From NCBI GenBank assembly GCA_023245385.1, contig JAHFKM010000011.1:1-17347 (forward strand): DNA of 17,347 nucleotides. The letters are read 5' to 3'. The stretch is from an archaeon (GTDB lineage: Archaea > Nanobdellota > Nanobdellia > SCGC-AAA011-G17 > GW2011-AR18). Position numbers and translations under genes: made by a program. Shown here in pieces: positions 1 through 6,177 of this stretch (position 1 is its first letter; each line of letters opens with the position of its first letter). The notes below the pieces were generated by a model. It was not told the DNA's origin. It was given only the letters and a program-made list of their open reading frames with translations, and searched no databases.

Positions 1-95
1 TCATAAGTTCCTAATTTTTTATGGAGTTCAAGCCAGAAATTAACGTCTTTAAAAATGACTCCATCCATATCTAAACAAATAAGTTTGTATTCCAC
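1..95 (-). CDS. HAD-superfamily hydrolase, N-terminal fragment (runs off the window)
   Basis: This is the first 31 codons of a gene that continues past the left edge. The reading frame begins with GTG at 95 and reads VEYKLICLDMDGVIF, the canonical HAD motif I (DxDGV), with the nucleophile Asp at residue 9 and the acid/base Asp at residue 11. HAD enzymes with this motif are phosphatases or phosphotransferases; the substrate cannot be told from this piece. An in-frame TGA lies just upstream and there is no ATG, so GTG is the likely start. It is divergent from the ZPR1 gene and appears to share its TATA box at 118-130, which lies about 28 bases upstream of this start and points to a leaderless transcript. 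Confidence 0.75.
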   Translation of the reverse strand, partial: MEYKLICLDMDGVIFKDVNFWLELHKKLGTY

Positions 96-117
96 TTTTA
101 AGATTCAAACCTACATC

Positions 118-130
118 TTTATATATTTTA
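118..130. promoter_or_regulatory. TATA box shared by two divergent genes
   Basis: The segment TTTATATATTTTA is close to symmetrical around ATATAT. Its centre lies about 28 bases from the GTG at 95 (minus) and about 25 bases from the ATG at 149 (plus). Both distances fit archaeal TBP placement for transcripts that begin at or near the start codon. No other TATA-like element lies between the two genes. Confidence 0.6.
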
Positions 131-148
131 TTTCTTTTGAAAGTTTTA

Positions 149-685
149 ATGGAAAAAGTTGAGCATGAAACCTGTCCGATGTGTCAAGCAAAGACACTGA
201 CTCTTATTGAGGATGAGCAGGATATTCCTTATTTTGGGAAGATTTTTATTTTTTCAATGAACTGTTCTGCTTGCAAGTACAGGGTTTCTGATGTTGAGGC
301 GGAGCAGATGAAAGATCCTTGTAGGATAGAATTTACTGTCGAGAATAGTAAAGATCTGAATGTTCGTATTGTTCGTTCTTCTGAAGGAACGATTAAAATT
401 CCATCATTAAAGATGAGCGTTGAACCAGGGGTTGGTGCTGAGGGTTTTGTTTCTAATGTTGAGGGAGTTTTACAACGCTTTAAGAAAATTTTAGAAGCTG
501 AGAGAGATACCGCTGATGAAGATGATGTGAGAAAGAAGGCGAAAAATTTATTAAAAAAATTATGGAAAGTAGAATGTGGTGATGAGCCTTTAAAAATTGT
601 TATTGAAGATCCTTCTGGAAATTCTGCGATTGTTTCTGAAAAGGCTGTTCTAAGTCAGTTGAAGGGTTCTAAGAAAAAAGAGTAG
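149..685 (+). CDS. ZPR1-type zinc finger protein (archaeal single-domain form)
   Basis: Residues 9-42 hold a four-cysteine zinc site, CPMC then CSAC about 30 residues later. They are followed by the ZPR1 beta domain with the diagnostic stretch KIPSLKMSVEPGVGAEGF and a helical region around VEGVLQRF. Eukaryotic ZPR1 has two such modules and binds or helps fold elongation factor eEF1A; archaea carry one module of about this size (178 residues here), and its role is presumed similar. A longer TTG start at 137 is possible, but the ATG at 149 sits about 25 bases from the TATA box at 118-130, which favours it and a leaderless mRNA. The C-terminus is Lys-rich. Family assignment is confident; the cellular role is inference. 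Confidence 0.88.
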   Translation: MEKVEHETCPMCQAKTLTLIEDEQDIPYFGKIFIFSMNCSACKYRVSDVEAEQMKDPCRIEFTVENSKDLNVRIVRSSEGTIKIPSLKMSVEPGVGAEGFVSNVEGVLQRFKKILEAERDTADEDDVRKKAKNLLKKLWKVECGDEPLKIVIEDPSGNSAIVSEKAVLSQLKGSKKKE

Positions 686-719
686 ACGAGATTGTATTAA
701 TTCAAACAGAGAAAATATG

Positions 720-902
720 TTAATGAATTCTATCAGCAATGGACCTAATATCATGCAAAGATTGATAGGTAACTTTTACTGCTTGGACTAAATTCTGTTC
801 AGAAGAAGAAAGGGAAGCTAAGTTTTTAGGTGGAAGGATTCAAGGTTCATAAGTTAATTTAGTGGAGGAGAGTTGTAAATTTAATGAGTTAGAATAGAGA
901 GC
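720..902 (-). pseudogene. Possible small decayed gene with an internal TGA
   Basis: The 222 bases between the ZPR1 and dph2 genes hold no intact gene. One minus-strand frame is open from 902 to a TAA at 720-722 except for one TGA at 840-842. After the TGA it reads ILPPKNLASLSSSEQ and continues as an amphipathic helix ending in SLHDIRSIADRIH. A single CGA-to-TGA change would explain the stop. No start codon was found that opens the whole frame, and the family is not recognised. It lies downstream of dph2 on the same strand but in a different frame. This could be chance; the evidence is only the protein-like composition. Confidence 0.28.
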
Positions 903-907
903 TTAGT

Positions 908-1906
908 TTACAAGAATCCGTGTTCTAAAAGATCTTCCCATTGTATTTCACCTAAAGCGACCTGTGCTTCTCGGAAGGTGATGATTGTTCGTTCGTATTT
1001 ATTATAGTCTTCTATTGCGATGCGTGGACAAGCGAGTTCTACAAAGGCTTTGATGTCGTAGAAGTTCATGAGTTTGTCATTGGTCATTTCGCGCATGGTG
1101 ATGGTGACGACTTCTTTTCCTTGGTCTTGGAATTTTTTCTTTAGGAGTTTGAAGCTTCCAAATTGTTGTCCAGGTTTTAGTCCGACAATAAGTCCGACTT
1201 TCCGTGCTTCTTTGACATTGTTGATTGCGAAGGCGCGTTGTTTCAGAACTTTGTCGCGGAGTTTGTTCATGTCTACAATTTCGTTATTATACACGTCAAG
1301 AAGGTAAACAGGATTCTTAACGGAGAGTGCTGCGCCGAGGGAGTGGAATTGGTTTCCGATAACTAAGAAGGCGTCTACTTTTTCAGAGATTAATTTTAAA
1401 GAGTTGTATTCACATCCGACAACGTGTCCGTCGTAATAAGCGTAGCCTTTTTTTGTTGGAATAAAAACTTTTTTTCCTTGTTCTTCAAAATACTTTTTTG
1501 CTTCTTCTAGTTGGTAGACGTGTTGGATGCTGCAGACAAGTCCGAGTTTTTTATAAGGTTTGAGAAGTTTTTTAGATAGTTCTAAGAGTTTGTTAATAGG
1601 TTCTTTGTCCTGCATCTCAACGTAGAGTACTGGGAATTCTACTTTTTTCATAAAGGGTGCGTGTCCGTAGTGAATGAGTAAATCTACACCGAGAATTTTT
1701 GCTTCTTCTAAAGCTAGATCACATCCTCCCCAGCAGGTTTCTCCAGAAACGAAGAGTTCGGTTGAAGTTTCTTTTTCAAAGAGATTGGCGAGTCGCACTG
1801 CTTCTTTTTTCAGTCCTTCAGGTAATTGTAAGAGTGCTTTTTTTATTTTTTTATCAGTGAGTTCTTGGATAACTCTTGCTTCTTCGAAGTCGAAACGGCT
1901 TTCCAT
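908..1906 (-). CDS. dph2: Diphthamide synthase Dph2 (2-(3-amino-3-carboxypropyl)histidine synthase)
   Basis: Dph2 performs the first step of diphthamide formation. It uses an unusual radical SAM chemistry to move a 3-amino-3-carboxypropyl group from S-adenosylmethionine to a histidine of translation elongation factor 2. The three cluster-binding cysteines, one per repeat domain, are visible: Cys58 in SGETCWGGCD, Cys165 in VVGCEYN and Cys293 in ELACPRIAIED. The spacing matches the archaeal homodimeric enzyme, and 332 residues is the usual length. The classical CxxxCxxC motif is absent, as expected. The start ATG lies about 24 bases from the TATA element at 1926-1935, so the mRNA is probably leaderless. 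It is divergent from the C39-like peptidase gene with 52 bases between start codons. Confidence 0.95.
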   Translation of the reverse strand: MESRFDFEEARVIQELTDKKIKKALLQLPEGLKKEAVRLANLFEKETSTELFVSGETCWGGCDLALEEAKILGVDLLIHYGHAPFMKKVEFPVLYVEMQDKEPINKLLELSKKLLKPYKKLGLVCSIQHVYQLEEAKKYFEEQGKKVFIPTKKGYAYYDGHVVGCEYNSLKLISEKVDAFLVIGNQFHSLGAALSVKNPVYLLDVYNNEIVDMNKLRDKVLKQRAFAINNVKEARKVGLIVGLKPGQQFGSFKLLKKKFQDQGKEVVTITMREMTNDKLMNFYDIKAFVELACPRIAIEDYNKYERTIITFREAQVALGEIQWEDLLEHGFL

Positions 1907-1925
1907 ATCTAAGTGGTGAGAAGAA

Positions 1926-1935
1926 CTTTTATAAG
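1926..1935. promoter_or_regulatory. Palindromic TATA box shared by dph2 and the C39-like gene
   Basis: CTTTTATAAG is nearly its own reverse complement, reading CTTATAAAAG on the other strand. Its centre is about 24.5 bases from the dph2 start (1906) and 28.5 bases from the peptidase start (1959). With only 52 intergenic bases and no second TATA element at the right distance, one box probably serves both directions. The layout copies that at 118-130. Confidence 0.65.
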
Positions 1936-1958
1936 ACTTATTAATCTTAAAAAGAAGA

Positions 1959-2561
1959 ATGATTTTAAAGATCCCGTTTTTTCCTGGGGAAAAGTATTAT
2001 TGTGCGCAGGATTGTGCTTTGATGGTTCTGAAGTATTTTTTCCCAGAAAAAGAATTTTATTTAGAAGAAATCGGGAGAAGATCTGGGAAACATCAAGAGT
2101 TTGGGACAATGACTGTGGGCTTGGCTAAGGCGTTGAAAGAGTTTGGTTTGAAAGTTGATTTTTATTACAAAAACGAAGAAGGAGAGGAAATGTCCAAGGA
2201 AGATAAAAAGTCTTTTTTAGAAAAGTATGGAAATTTTTTAGAACAGGAAAGAGAGACTAAAAAGGAAGCAAAAGAGAGAGGAGTTAATTTTATTGAAAAA
2301 GATTTTAGTTTAGAGGAAGTTGAAAAAGAAATAGAAAAGAAGAGAACAGTTATTACATTAGTGAATTGGAATGTTTTTGCAAAGAAAGAAAGTTATCAAG
2401 GTCATTTTATTATTTTAACGGGTTTTGATAAAGAACATATTTATTTTCATAATCCTGGTCATAATTTTCCTGAAGAAAATGCGAAAGAAAGGAAAGAAAG
2501 AATGGAAAAAGCGAGATCTTATCCTGGGACGAATAAAGAGACAATAATAGCTTATTTGTGA
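1959..2561 (+). CDS. Papain-like cysteine peptidase, C39-like family
   Basis: Residues 11-26 read EKYYCAQDCALMVLKY, matching the catalytic-cysteine helix of C39-like peptidases (C-x4-L-M-V-L-x-Y). Cys15 aligns as the nucleophile, with Cys19 an alternative. The catalytic histidine region is GHFIILTGFD (His149), followed by IYFHNPG where Asn165 takes the usual Asp/Asn place. A Lys/Glu-rich, probably coiled insertion fills residues about 70-130. C39 peptidases cut double-glycine leaders, but soluble C39-like proteins act on varied or unknown substrates. No signal peptide or membrane segment is visible, so it is probably cytosolic. The protein is 200 residues long and probably leaderless from the shared TATA at 1926-1935. 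It is convergent with the 117-residue orphan. Fold is fairly sure; substrate unknown. Confidence 0.72.
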   Translation: MILKIPFFPGEKYYCAQDCALMVLKYFFPEKEFYLEEIGRRSGKHQEFGTMTVGLAKALKEFGLKVDFYYKNEEGEEMSKEDKKSFLEKYGNFLEQERETKKEAKERGVNFIEKDFSLEEVEKEIEKKRTVITLVNWNVFAKKESYQGHFIILTGFDKEHIYFHNPGHNFPEENAKERKERMEKARSYPGTNKETIIAYL

Positions 2562-2586
2562 TCTGAAAAGTGTTGAATTCTTTTTG

Positions 2587-2940
2587 TTAAAGTCGTTCTA
2601 TACGCCTGAAGTATTCTGCTCGTTGGATTCTGGTGAGAGCTAAGCCTGCGTTAACGAGTCGGATAATTTCAGATTTGTAGGTGATGAGTCCAGCGGTAAG
2701 GTAGTCCAGACAATCAACGGTGATTATTCTTGGATCGTCTTCAAGAGTAGAGATGTATGCTTCTTCTCCTCGTTGCGCTTTGAGGGAAATCCAAGGGTAA
2801 AGTGTGAGGTCTGCCTCTTGTTTGTCTAAGGAAATTTGAGAAACAAATCCGGTAATCAGTTCTAGTGGTTCTGTTTTTTTAACGAGATAGACTTTTGCTT
2901 TTGTTTTTTTGCAAAGTTCTTCGAGTGTGTTAAAATTCAT
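2587..2940 (-). CDS. Conserved-looking hypothetical protein, 117 residues
   Basis: No family was recognised. The protein begins MNFNTLEELCKKTKAKVYL and seems to be a small mixed alpha/beta domain: predicted strands around residues 16-32 and 40-50, an acidic stretch, then a helical C-terminus rich in Arg and Glu (TRIQRAEYFRRIERL). There is no signal peptide or membrane segment. A TATA-like element (TTAAAATATT on the minus strand, about 2957-2967) lies 23-26 bases upstream of the ATG, supporting expression. It is divergent from glyS, each gene having its own TATA, and ends 25 bases from the convergent C39-like gene. It is probably a real gene of a lineage-specific family; function unknown. Confidence 0.7.
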   Translation of the reverse strand: MNFNTLEELCKKTKAKVYLVKKTEPLELITGFVSQISLDKQEADLTLYPWISLKAQRGEEAYISTLEDDPRIITVDCLDYLTAGLITYKSEIIRLVNAGLALTRIQRAEYFRRIERL

Positions 2941-2980
2941 AAAGGAAGAAATATAGAAAATATTTTAAGGCTTGCTAAGA

Positions 2981-2988
2981 TTTAAATA
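2981..2988 (+). promoter_or_regulatory. TATA box of glyS
   Basis: TTTAAATA is centred 26 bases upstream of the glyS ATG at 3011. There is no Shine-Dalgarno sequence before the ATG (CCCTGAATA), consistent with a leaderless mRNA. Confidence 0.6.
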
Positions 2989-3010
2989 GCAGTATTCCGA
3001 GCCCTGAATA

Positions 3011-4531
3011 ATGGAAAAGTCGAAGTATGAAAAGATTATGGATATCGCGACCAAGCGGGGTTTTGTTTTTCCTTCTTCTGAGATTTATGGTGCGAGGGCT
3101 GGTTTCTGGACTTATGGTCATTTGGGGACGAGAATAAAGCAGCGTTGGGAAAATTTGTGGAGAAAGACGTTTTTGACCTTAGATCAGAATTTTTTTGAGA
3201 TTTCTGATTGTACTATTATGCCGAAGAAAGTGTTTGAGTCTTCAGGGCATTTAAAGAATTTTAACGATCCTTTGACTGAGTGTGAGAAATGTCATTTTCG
3301 TTATAGGGCGGATCAGTTAGTGGAAGAGGAGTTGAAGATTGATGTTACTGGTTTGAAAGAGGATGCGTTAACGAGATTAATGAAAGATAATAAGTTGAAA
3401 TGTCAAAATTGTAGGGGGAGTTTGTCTGATGTTCGTTTTTTTAATATGATGTTTGATTTGCGGGTTGGTGTGACTGGTGATGAGATTATGTATCTTCGTC
3501 CAGAGTCGGCGCAGTCTCCGTACTTAGCGTACAAAAGGGAGATTGAAGCGTTGAGGAAGAAGTTGCCAATGGGTTTGGCAGTGATTGGGTCTGCTTTTAG
3601 GAATGAGATTTCTCCAAGGCAGGGTTTTTTCAGATTGAGAGAGTTTATTCAGGCAGAGTTGCAAATATTTTTTGATCCTGGACAGATTAATGAGCATGAA
3701 GAGTTTGAAAGCGTGCAGGGGTACAGGTTAAAGGTTTTCTCTGAAAAGAAGGTGAGAGAGATCTCAGCGAAAGAGATGAATGAGAAGTTGAAGTTTCCGA
3801 AGTTTTATGTGTATCATCTGGTGAAGGTTCAGGAGTTTTATTTAAGTGTTTTAAAAGTTCCAGAAAGTAAGTTTAGGTTTAGAGAGTTGGGTGCTGAGGA
3901 AAGGGCGTTTTATAATAAGATTCATTTTGATATTGAGTTGGATTTGGAGACCTTAGGGGGGTGGAAAGAGGCTGGCGGTGTGCATTATCGTTCGGATCAT
4001 GATTTGCTTGGTCATCAGACTGGTTCTGGGGAGAAGTTGGAATTTGTTTCAGATGATGGGAAGAGACGTTTTATTCCGCACGTTTTGGAATTAAGTTTTG
4101 GAGTAGATAGAAATGTCTGGGCCTTGTTAGATATTTTTTTTAAGGAGGAAAAAGAAAGAACCTTGTTCGAATTTCCTTCTGTCGTTGCTCCGGTTGATGT
4201 TGCTGTATTTCCTTTGGTGAATAAGGAAAAGATTCCTGAGCTTGCGGAGCATTTGTTTAAGGAGTTGTATAAGAATTTTAACGTGTTTTATGATGAGTCT
4301 GGTTCTATTGGGAAGCGGTATCGAAGGCAGGATGAGGTTGGAACAAAGTATTGTATTACCTTGGATTTTGATTCGTTGAAAGATAATTCTGTAACTTTGA
4401 GGGAGCGGGATAGTATGAAACAGATTCGGGTGAAGGCTGCGGAGTTGAATATTGTTTTAGATGGGTTGATGAATGAAGGGAAAGTATTGAAGGATTTTGG
4501 AAAGTTTATTGAAGCGGAGCCTGAGAAGTAA
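3011..4531 (+). CDS. glyS: Glycyl-tRNA synthetase, class II, archaeal/eukaryal (alpha2) type
   Basis: The enzyme charges tRNA-Gly with glycine using ATP. Motif 1 lies at about residues 30-60 (YGHLGTRIKQRWENLW). A zinc site is formed by CEKC at 91-94 and CQNC at 131-134. The glycine pocket is FFNMMFDLRVG, motif 2 is FRNEISPRQGFFRLREF at 196-212, and motif 3 is PHVLELSFGVDRNVWALL at 356-372, carrying the catalytic Arg. The anticodon-binding domain fills about 390-506 (VAPVDVAVFPLV...). The 506-residue length is somewhat short for archaeal GlyRS, with few insertions. Its stop codon is 3 bases from the stop of the convergent MNT gene. The gene name follows common archaeal use (also glyQS). Confidence 0.96.
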   Translation: MEKSKYEKIMDIATKRGFVFPSSEIYGARAGFWTYGHLGTRIKQRWENLWRKTFLTLDQNFFEISDCTIMPKKVFESSGHLKNFNDPLTECEKCHFRYRADQLVEEELKIDVTGLKEDALTRLMKDNKLKCQNCRGSLSDVRFFNMMFDLRVGVTGDEIMYLRPESAQSPYLAYKREIEALRKKLPMGLAVIGSAFRNEISPRQGFFRLREFIQAELQIFFDPGQINEHEEFESVQGYRLKVFSEKKVREISAKEMNEKLKFPKFYVYHLVKVQEFYLSVLKVPESKFRFRELGAEERAFYNKIHFDIELDLETLGGWKEAGGVHYRSDHDLLGHQTGSGEKLEFVSDDGKRRFIPHVLELSFGVDRNVWALLDIFFKEEKERTLFEFPSVVAPVDVAVFPLVNKEKIPELAEHLFKELYKNFNVFYDESGSIGKRYRRQDEVGTKYCITLDFDSLKDNSVTLRERDSMKQIRVKAAELNIVLDGLMNEGKVLKDFGKFIEAEPEK

Positions 4532-4534
4532 ATT

Positions 4535-5146
4535 TTAGTATTCAAGGACGTTCTTTATTTTTACTGTGATGTTCATTTTTTTGAACAGGTTAAGAAAAGG
4601 AGTTTTGTGTTCGAGTGGGATGAGAATTGTTCCTTTGTTTAGTTTGAATCCGTGATAGGTCTCGAGAAGTCCGGCGTAGTGTTTTTTCCCGGAGTTGAAT
4701 CCGTAAAGTTTTTTGTTGAGTGTTGCTCTTTTAGATTCTGGTTTTATATTTTCAAAAGCGATTAAAACAGAGTGATGTGAATCGGTTGGAGTTTCTTTGT
4801 ATTTTGAATAGAGCGTTATTCCTGTGGTAAGGATGCTGTTCTTAAGGTCTTTCCAGTCTTGAAGCTTTCCTATAATAAGATTAAAATCGTTGGTAACGCC
4901 TTTGATCTTCCAGTAATTTGTAAAAAATTTTGATTTGTGAAATTGTTCGATGGAGTTGTCGATTATTTTTTTGTATTCCTTCTCATTTCCGACAACATCT
5001 ATAAAAAGGTCAATGTCACTCTCTTCTGTTGCTTCATTTTTCGCAACTGAACCAAAGAGGATAATAGTTTTAACTTTTTCTAAGTCTAATGTTTCAAAAA
5101 GAAAAGAAACATAATCTGTTGTATAAGCAAGGTATTTATTTTTCAT
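4535..5146 (-). CDS. MNT-type nucleotidyltransferase, possible antitoxin partner of the upstream HEPN-like protein
   Basis: Residues 27-50 contain the minimal nucleotidyltransferase signature: ILFGSVAKNEATEESDIDLFID, with Gly32-Ser33 and the metal-binding Asp44 and Asp46. The position where a third acidic residue is usual reads NDFNLIIG, with Asn89, so catalysis may be altered. In HEPN/MNT (type VII) systems, MNT enzymes AMPylate the HEPN toxin and neutralise it. A C-terminal extension of about 85 residues (120-203, containing LYGFNSGKKHYAGLLETYHG) is longer than in minimal MNT proteins and of unknown role. The gene overlaps the HEPN-like gene by 11 bases, has a GGAG ribosome site just upstream of its ATG, and is therefore translated from the same mRNA. 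Its role as an antitoxin is inference. Confidence 0.78.
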   Translation of the reverse strand: MKNKYLAYTTDYVSFLFETLDLEKVKTIILFGSVAKNEATEESDIDLFIDVVGNEKEYKKIIDNSIEQFHKSKFFTNYWKIKGVTNDFNLIIGKLQDWKDLKNSILTTGITLYSKYKETPTDSHHSVLIAFENIKPESKRATLNKKLYGFNSGKKHYAGLLETYHGFKLNKGTILIPLEHKTPFLNLFKKMNITVKIKNVLEY

Positions 5147-5537
5147 CTTTTACTCCTAAAGATCCGAATATTTCTTTGAGCTTGTTAAATTTTTCAATGT
5201 ACTCAGGAATGTCTTTTTCTGGTTTTGGAGAGCCGTAGCAAAGGTCATTTCTTTTTTCTTGAATTTCTTTCATAAAGAGGAGTATTTTTGTCTTTTTTGG
5301 AAAATCGAAGTGGAGTTTGTCATTGAGTTTGTTTTTGGATTTAAACCATTCGTGTTTGAGAACGAAGCTGGAGTCAATGATGTTTTTTTTGTGGAGGAGA
5401 ATTTCGATAAGGTGGATTGAGGCTGCGGAAACACAGAAGCCAATAGTACTTTGACGTTCAACAAGATTCTTTGTGAGACTTTCTTCAAGTACGTCTAAGT
5501 TCTCTTTCAGTCTTTTTTGGTGATTTTCAATTTTCAT
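5136..5537 (-). CDS. HEPN-like small helical protein, possible toxin of a HEPN/MNT pair
   Basis: This all-helical 133-residue protein directly precedes and overlaps an MNT nucleotidyltransferase gene, the classic HEPN/MNT order. HEPN RNases use an R-x4-6-H motif; here the corresponding segment is EKRNDLCYGSP (Arg96 to Tyr101), with Tyr where His is expected. It may be an inactive or divergent HEPN, or belong to subfamilies where a Y replaces the H. The start was set at the ATG at 5537. The frame extends upstream to an ATG at 5609, but that would place the TATA box and two palindromes inside the gene and add an odd His/Pro-rich leader. Transcription likely starts near 5560. The HEPN assignment rests on context, size and a weak motif. 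Confidence 0.6.
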   Translation of the reverse strand: MKIENHQKRLKENLDVLEESLTKNLVERQSTIGFCVSAASIHLIEILLHKKNIIDSSFVLKHEWFKSKNKLNDKLHFDFPKKTKILLFMKEIQEKRNDLCYGSPKPEKDIPEYIEKFNKLKEIFGSLGVKDEK

Positions 5538-5561
5538 AGTTATAGTAGGTAATAAGATAGT

Positions 5562-5628
5562 TACAGGTGTAGCAGCATGTTTATATAATTTATGGTACAA
5601 GTGTAACAATTTAATGGATACAGCTGTA
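5562..5628 (-). promoter_or_regulatory. Promoter with three TACAnnTGTA palindromes (operator cluster) of the HEPN/MNT pair
   Basis: Three copies of one palindrome occur at 5562-5571 (TACAGGTGTA), 5596-5605 (TACAAGTGTA) and 5619-5628 (TACAGCTGTA). Their centres are 34 and 23 bases apart, roughly whole helical turns. The TATA element, TAAATTATATAA on the minus strand (5581-5592), lies between the first and second copies, and the first copy covers the expected transcription start. Flanking bases extend the symmetry partly (GTTACA, TGTAAC). This is the arrangement expected of repressor operators, so the cassette is probably autoregulated or controlled by a host regulator. Confidence 0.65.
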
Positions 5629-5684
5629 ACTTAGGGAGAAGAGTAGAAAGTTTTAAGTAAATCATTCTTTTCTTTTTTTCTGAT

Positions 5685-5777
5685 GGGCCTGTAGTTCAGC
5701 CCGGAAACCTTCGGGTTGGGTAATAGAACGCTCCGCTGGCAGCGAAGAGGCCGTGGGTTCAAATCCCGCCAGGTCCA
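5685..5777 (+). tRNA. tRNA-Ala(GGC) with a 19-base intron in the D loop
   Basis: The acceptor stem GGGCCTG/CAGGTCC pairs fully and contains G3:U70, the alanine identity element, followed by A73. D stem GTTC/GAAC, T stem GTGGG/CCCGC and T loop TTCAAAT are standard. The anticodon GGC is at 5738-5740 in loop CTGGCAG. Removing 5705-5723 leaves the D loop AGCCCGGTA, the same form as in the other two tRNAs here. The anticodon stem CTCCG/CGAAG has one C29-A41 mismatch, which is odd for a working tRNA. CCA is not encoded. A T-rich tract follows the gene (5778-5794) and may act as terminator. Confidence 0.88.
5705..5723 (+). other. tRNA intron, position 19/20, BHB motif
   Basis: The fold is: D stem; then helix GCCC/GGGT (5699-5702 with 5718-5721); then 3-base bulges GGA (5703-5705) and AAT (5722-5724); then an intron hairpin AACC-TTCG-GGTT with a UUCG loop. 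Cutting after the second base of each bulge releases 19 bases and gives a canonical D loop. Confidence 0.75.
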
Positions 5778-5906
5778 TCTTTTATTTTTCTTCTAAGAAA
5801 GTCATTCAAGATAACTTCACTTGAGGATTTTTAAGTGATTCACTGGGTGTTTTTTCTATAAAGTGTTTAGTTTTTTAAGATCGTTAGCTTTGAAAAGAAA
5901 AAGTAC

Positions 5907-6068
5907 TTAATTAAAATCATCTTTATTTTGCCAAATGTGTTCTAAGACAGATTCTCGTCCTACATATTTAGGCGCGTCCATTTGTAGCACTTTTTTAATA
6001 AGATCAGTGTTGGCTCTTGTGAGTCTTGCTAAGATATGGCGCTAGGAATACACCCAAGCGAATTCCAT
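5907..6068 (-). pseudogene. Gene fragment (likely 3' end of a broken minus-strand gene)
   Basis: The 400 bases between tRNA-Ala(GGC) and the endonuclease gene contain this protein-like remnant. The minus frame from 6041 reads RHILARLTRANTDLIKKV, then VGRESVLEHIWQNKDDFN, and ends in TAA at 5907-5909. A TAG at 6042-6044 closes the frame upstream; before it, one frame reads MEFAWVYS from 6068 and another reads GIRLGVFLAP. The second, followed by a one-base frameshift, gives the more natural join. The family is not recognised. It may be the C-terminal part of the fragment at 7284-7487 (see findings). The other 230 or so bases of this gap (5778-5906 and 6069-6177) hold a T-rich tract, a weak hairpin (CACTT/AAGTG near 5820-5840) and the endonuclease promoter. 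Confidence 0.45.
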
Positions 6069-6177
6069 TTAAGAGTTATCAAAAAAATTACAAATCTTTA
6101 AGAGAAAGCACTCTAAGTAAAAACGCGAATGTGTTAATCTTGAGAAGCCTTATTAAGTTAAAGAGATAATAAAGATT

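Noticed and set aside
137..148. TTG start four codons upstream for ZPR1
   Set aside because: The ATG at 149 fits the TATA distance better and keeps the usual short N-terminus before the first CxxC.
5538..5609. Upstream extension of the HEPN-like gene to the ATG at 5609
   Set aside because: It would place the TATA box and two operator copies inside the coding region, and the added residues are unlike the rest of the protein.
6042..6044. Pyrrolysine at the TAG inside the fragment at 5907-6068
   Set aside because: The upstream eight codons look less natural than an alternative frame, and no pylT-like gene was noticed in the window.
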